From HGM04593 sp045646965 (GTDB lineage Bacteria > Bacteroidota > Bacteroidia > Bacteroidales > Bacteroidaceae), in assembly GCA_045646965.1 (NCBI GenBank), contig JAZRLR010000022.1, positions 1 through 60,663 of the forward strand: 60,663 nt of DNA. The letters are read 5' to 3'. The number at the start of each line of letters is the position of its first letter. The first letter of the stretch is position 1. The notes beneath the pieces are model-generated. The model saw only the letters and a list, made by a program, of their open reading frames with translations. It was not told the DNA's origin and did no database searches. Shown here piece after piece: positions 58,966-60,663 of this stretch. Both the position numbers and the translations under genes were made by a program.

Positions 58966-60663
58966 ATGAAAAAATTCTACTTTAAACAACTGCTCGCAGC
59001 AATGATGTTGCTGTGCAGTGCAGCAGTAAGCGCACAAAGCACGCCCACCTATTTTAGTTGCGAAGACGGTCTCCCGGGCAACGATGAAACAGGACAGTAC
59101 ATTTGGGAGTCACCCGTTATAACAACAGACGGCGGTTTCAACGGTGTGCGCATTACAGTATTTGCATCAACAGTGATGAAGCTCGAAGAGGACCTTAAAG
59201 TAATATACGCAAACCCCGAGTTCCACGGTTTTCCTATGCTCTCTCTTGCCGAGCTTGAGCTCTACGACGGAGAAGGCAATAAAATAGAATACACGGCCGA
59301 CGATATCACAAAGAACTCTTTTGAGTTGAGCGAAGGTTCTATGGAAGCTCTTTACGACGGCGACGCTACAACATTCTACCACTCAACTTGGAACACAGGA
59401 CTTGTACCCAACGATTATGTATATCTCGATATCGCCTTTCCTCACAATGTAGACGCGGTGAAAATAAAGTTCACGGGGCGCAGATGCGCAAACACCTACA
59501 CCAACCCTTTGACACCTACAATATTAGGCGTTACCAAAAGCGGAGAATATTGCAAACATCCCGAATACACAAGCGGCACTTGCGGAGAAAATGCCGTGTG
59601 GTCCTACTCGAACAACACACTCACAATAAGCGGAACGGGAGAGGTTGCCGGCAACTTGAATTTCGCATATTATTTAGGGAAAAAGGCATATATAAAACAA
59701 GTTGTAATAGAAGAGGGAATCACAAGCCTGGCATACGCAGCCTTTTTACGTTGCAGCGCTCAAATGATTGTCCTACCCAAAAGCATCACATCAATCAACG
59801 AAGGAGCATTCCACGACTGCTATGTAATAAACAAAATTGTAAACTTTTCGAGTTTAACTTCTGATGATATAAGAAAAGCCATAAGCTCTGGACCTTTAAT
59901 AATGAATATACAAGACGCAATAATTGAAAACGATTTTGTGTGGATAGAGGGGACAAACGTCTTGAGAACATATATTGGCGATGACATAAATGTAGTTTTA
60001 CCCGAAAGTTACAACGGAGAGAGCTATAGCATAGGAAGTGAAGCGTTCTATAATTGCGCAGGACTCACAAGCATTACAATACCAGAGAGCGTAACAAGCA
60101 TAGGCAGCAGCGCGTTCTCGGATTGCAGCAGCCTTGAAAGCATTACAATACCTAATAGCATAACAAGCATAGGAGATTATGCGTTCTATAATTGCGCAGG
60201 ACTCACAAGCATTACAATACCAGAGAGCGTAACAAGCATAGGATATTATGCGTTCTATTTATGCACAGGCCTCACAAGCATTACAATACCAGAGAGCGTA
60301 ACAAGCATAGGCAGCAGCGCGTTCTATGGTTGCACAGGCCTTAAAGAGGTAATAAATTATTCTAACCAAATCTTTACCAAAGGCGCTAACAGCTATGGCT
60401 ATGTGGCCTACTATGCCGACAGGGTTGTAAATATACCCCCCAATGGTTCCATCGAAGGTGATTTTACATTTGGCGTAATTGATGGTGTGAATACATTAAC
60501 AGGATATTTGGGCACTGATAGCGCGATAACCCTCCCCGATAGCTACAAGGGTGAGGACTATGTAATAGGCTCTTATGCATTCTATGGTTGCACAGGGCTC
60601 ACAAGCGTAACAATACCCGCAAGCATCACACATACAATAGATGCCACAACCTTTGAAGGGTGC
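58966..60663 (+). CDS. secreted BspA-type leucine-rich repeat protein, 5' part
   Basis: The frame is open for 566 codons to the window edge, without a stop. It has a signal peptide (MKKFYFKQLLAAMMLLCSAAVSAQ). Residues about 25-200 form a beta-rich region of uncertain fold (YDGDATTFYHSTWNTG, VYLDIAFPHNVDAVKIKFTG), possibly discoidin-like. From about residue 205 come BspA-type (LRR_5) repeats of 23 residues, such as LTSITIPESVTSIGSSAFYG. Several repeats are nearly identical at DNA level. Such proteins are surface-exposed or secreted adhesins. The C-terminus and any sorting signal lie outside the window. Confidence 0.85.
   Translation, partial: MKKFYFKQLLAAMMLLCSAAVSAQSTPTYFSCEDGLPGNDETGQYIWESPVITTDGGFNGVRITVFASTVMKLEEDLKVIYANPEFHGFPMLSLAELELYDGEGNKIEYTADDITKNSFELSEGSMEALYDGDATTFYHSTWNTGLVPNDYVYLDIAFPHNVDAVKIKFTGRRCANTYTNPLTPTILGVTKSGEYCKHPEYTSGTCGENAVWSYSNNTLTISGTGEVAGNLNFAYYLGKKAYIKQVVIEEGITSLAYAAFLRCSAQMIVLPKSITSINEGAFHDCYVINKIVNFSSLTSDDIRKAISSGPLIMNIQDAIIENDFVWIEGTNVLRTYIGDDINVVLPESYNGESYSIGSEAFYNCAGLTSITIPESVTSIGSSAFSDCSSLESITIPNSITSIGDYAFYNCAGLTSITIPESVTSIGYYAFYLCTGLTSITIPESVTSIGSSAFYGCTGLKEVINYSNQIFTKGANSYGYVAYYADRVVNIPPNGSIEGDFTFGVIDGVNTLTGYLGTDSAITLPDSYKGEDYVIGSYAFYGCTGLTSVTIPASITHTIDATTFEGC
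60034..60340 (+). repeat. near-identical 69-bp LRR-coding repeats
   Basis: The 60-base unit starting GCGTTCTATAATTGCGCAGG occurs at about 60037 and again at 60181-60240, and the unit continuing ACAATACCAGAGAGCGTAAC is found at least three times before 60302. The period is 69 bases, equal to one 23-residue repeat. Confidence 0.75.

Overview
The window is chromosomal DNA of a member of the Bacteroidales (Bacteroidota). Supporting evidence: promoters carry the Bacteroidota -7 box TAnnTTTG instead of a TATAAT -10; there is a SusC/SusD pair with DUF4843 and PKD-like partner lipoproteins; and it carries lineage-typical gene forms (MurF-Alr fusion, class III fructose bisphosphatase, long-form IspG, DUF4271 next to HemD, TGS-domain nucleoside kinase, GSCFA protein, BspA-type leucine-rich repeat protein). 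I do not assign genus or species.

Layout. 1-755 is an AT-rich stretch: the tail of a gene cut by the window edge, a possible small transcript ending in a hairpin, and four copies of TGTCACCACA. 756-2434 holds an ECF sigma factor and an aldo/keto reductase. 2512-14608 is one leftward nutrient-uptake operon: a thioredoxin-less secreted protein, SusC, SusD, DUF4843, a PKD-like lipoprotein and three TlpA-like thioredoxin lipoproteins/periplasmic proteins, one of which has lost the first cysteine of its CxxC. 14898-19852 is a rightward housekeeping run: ahcY, LOG, DUF4271, hemD, rnpA, yidD, tatD and tRNA-Gln. 19911-24681 is leftward: a Gate-domain membrane protein, a porin, and a three-gene dideoxyaminosugar cassette. 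25278-28992 has a PlsC-like acyltransferase, dusB and a large HTH-bearing protein of unknown role.

29602-36945 is an accessory island, mostly AT-rich, inserted between housekeeping genes. It has twelve rightward genes. One is a Ycf46-like AAA+ ATPase overlapping a 346-residue partner; others are a DUF1232 (YkvA-like) membrane protein, a 36-residue membrane microprotein, a small domain with a W-G-N-N-x-x-N-V signature, a possible secretion-chaperone-like protein, and a tandemly duplicated protein pair of no known family. The upstream region holds an inverted repeat around a promoter-like box and a 34-bp element that recurs almost exactly 29 kb away, in front of the BspA-like gene. This is my best candidate for an undescribed system; its function is not readable from the sequence.

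37099-58594 returns to core genes: U32 protein, LD-carboxypeptidase, ispG-purE-fbp, rpoN-nucleoside kinase, an AAA ATPase plus DUF4435 pair resembling PARIS/OLD-type ATPase-TOPRIM modules, trkH-trkA-dxs, GSCFA, murF-alr and a sodium-dependent transporter. 58595-60663 holds a repeat-rich spacer and the first 566 codons of a secreted BspA-type leucine-rich repeat protein that runs off the right edge.
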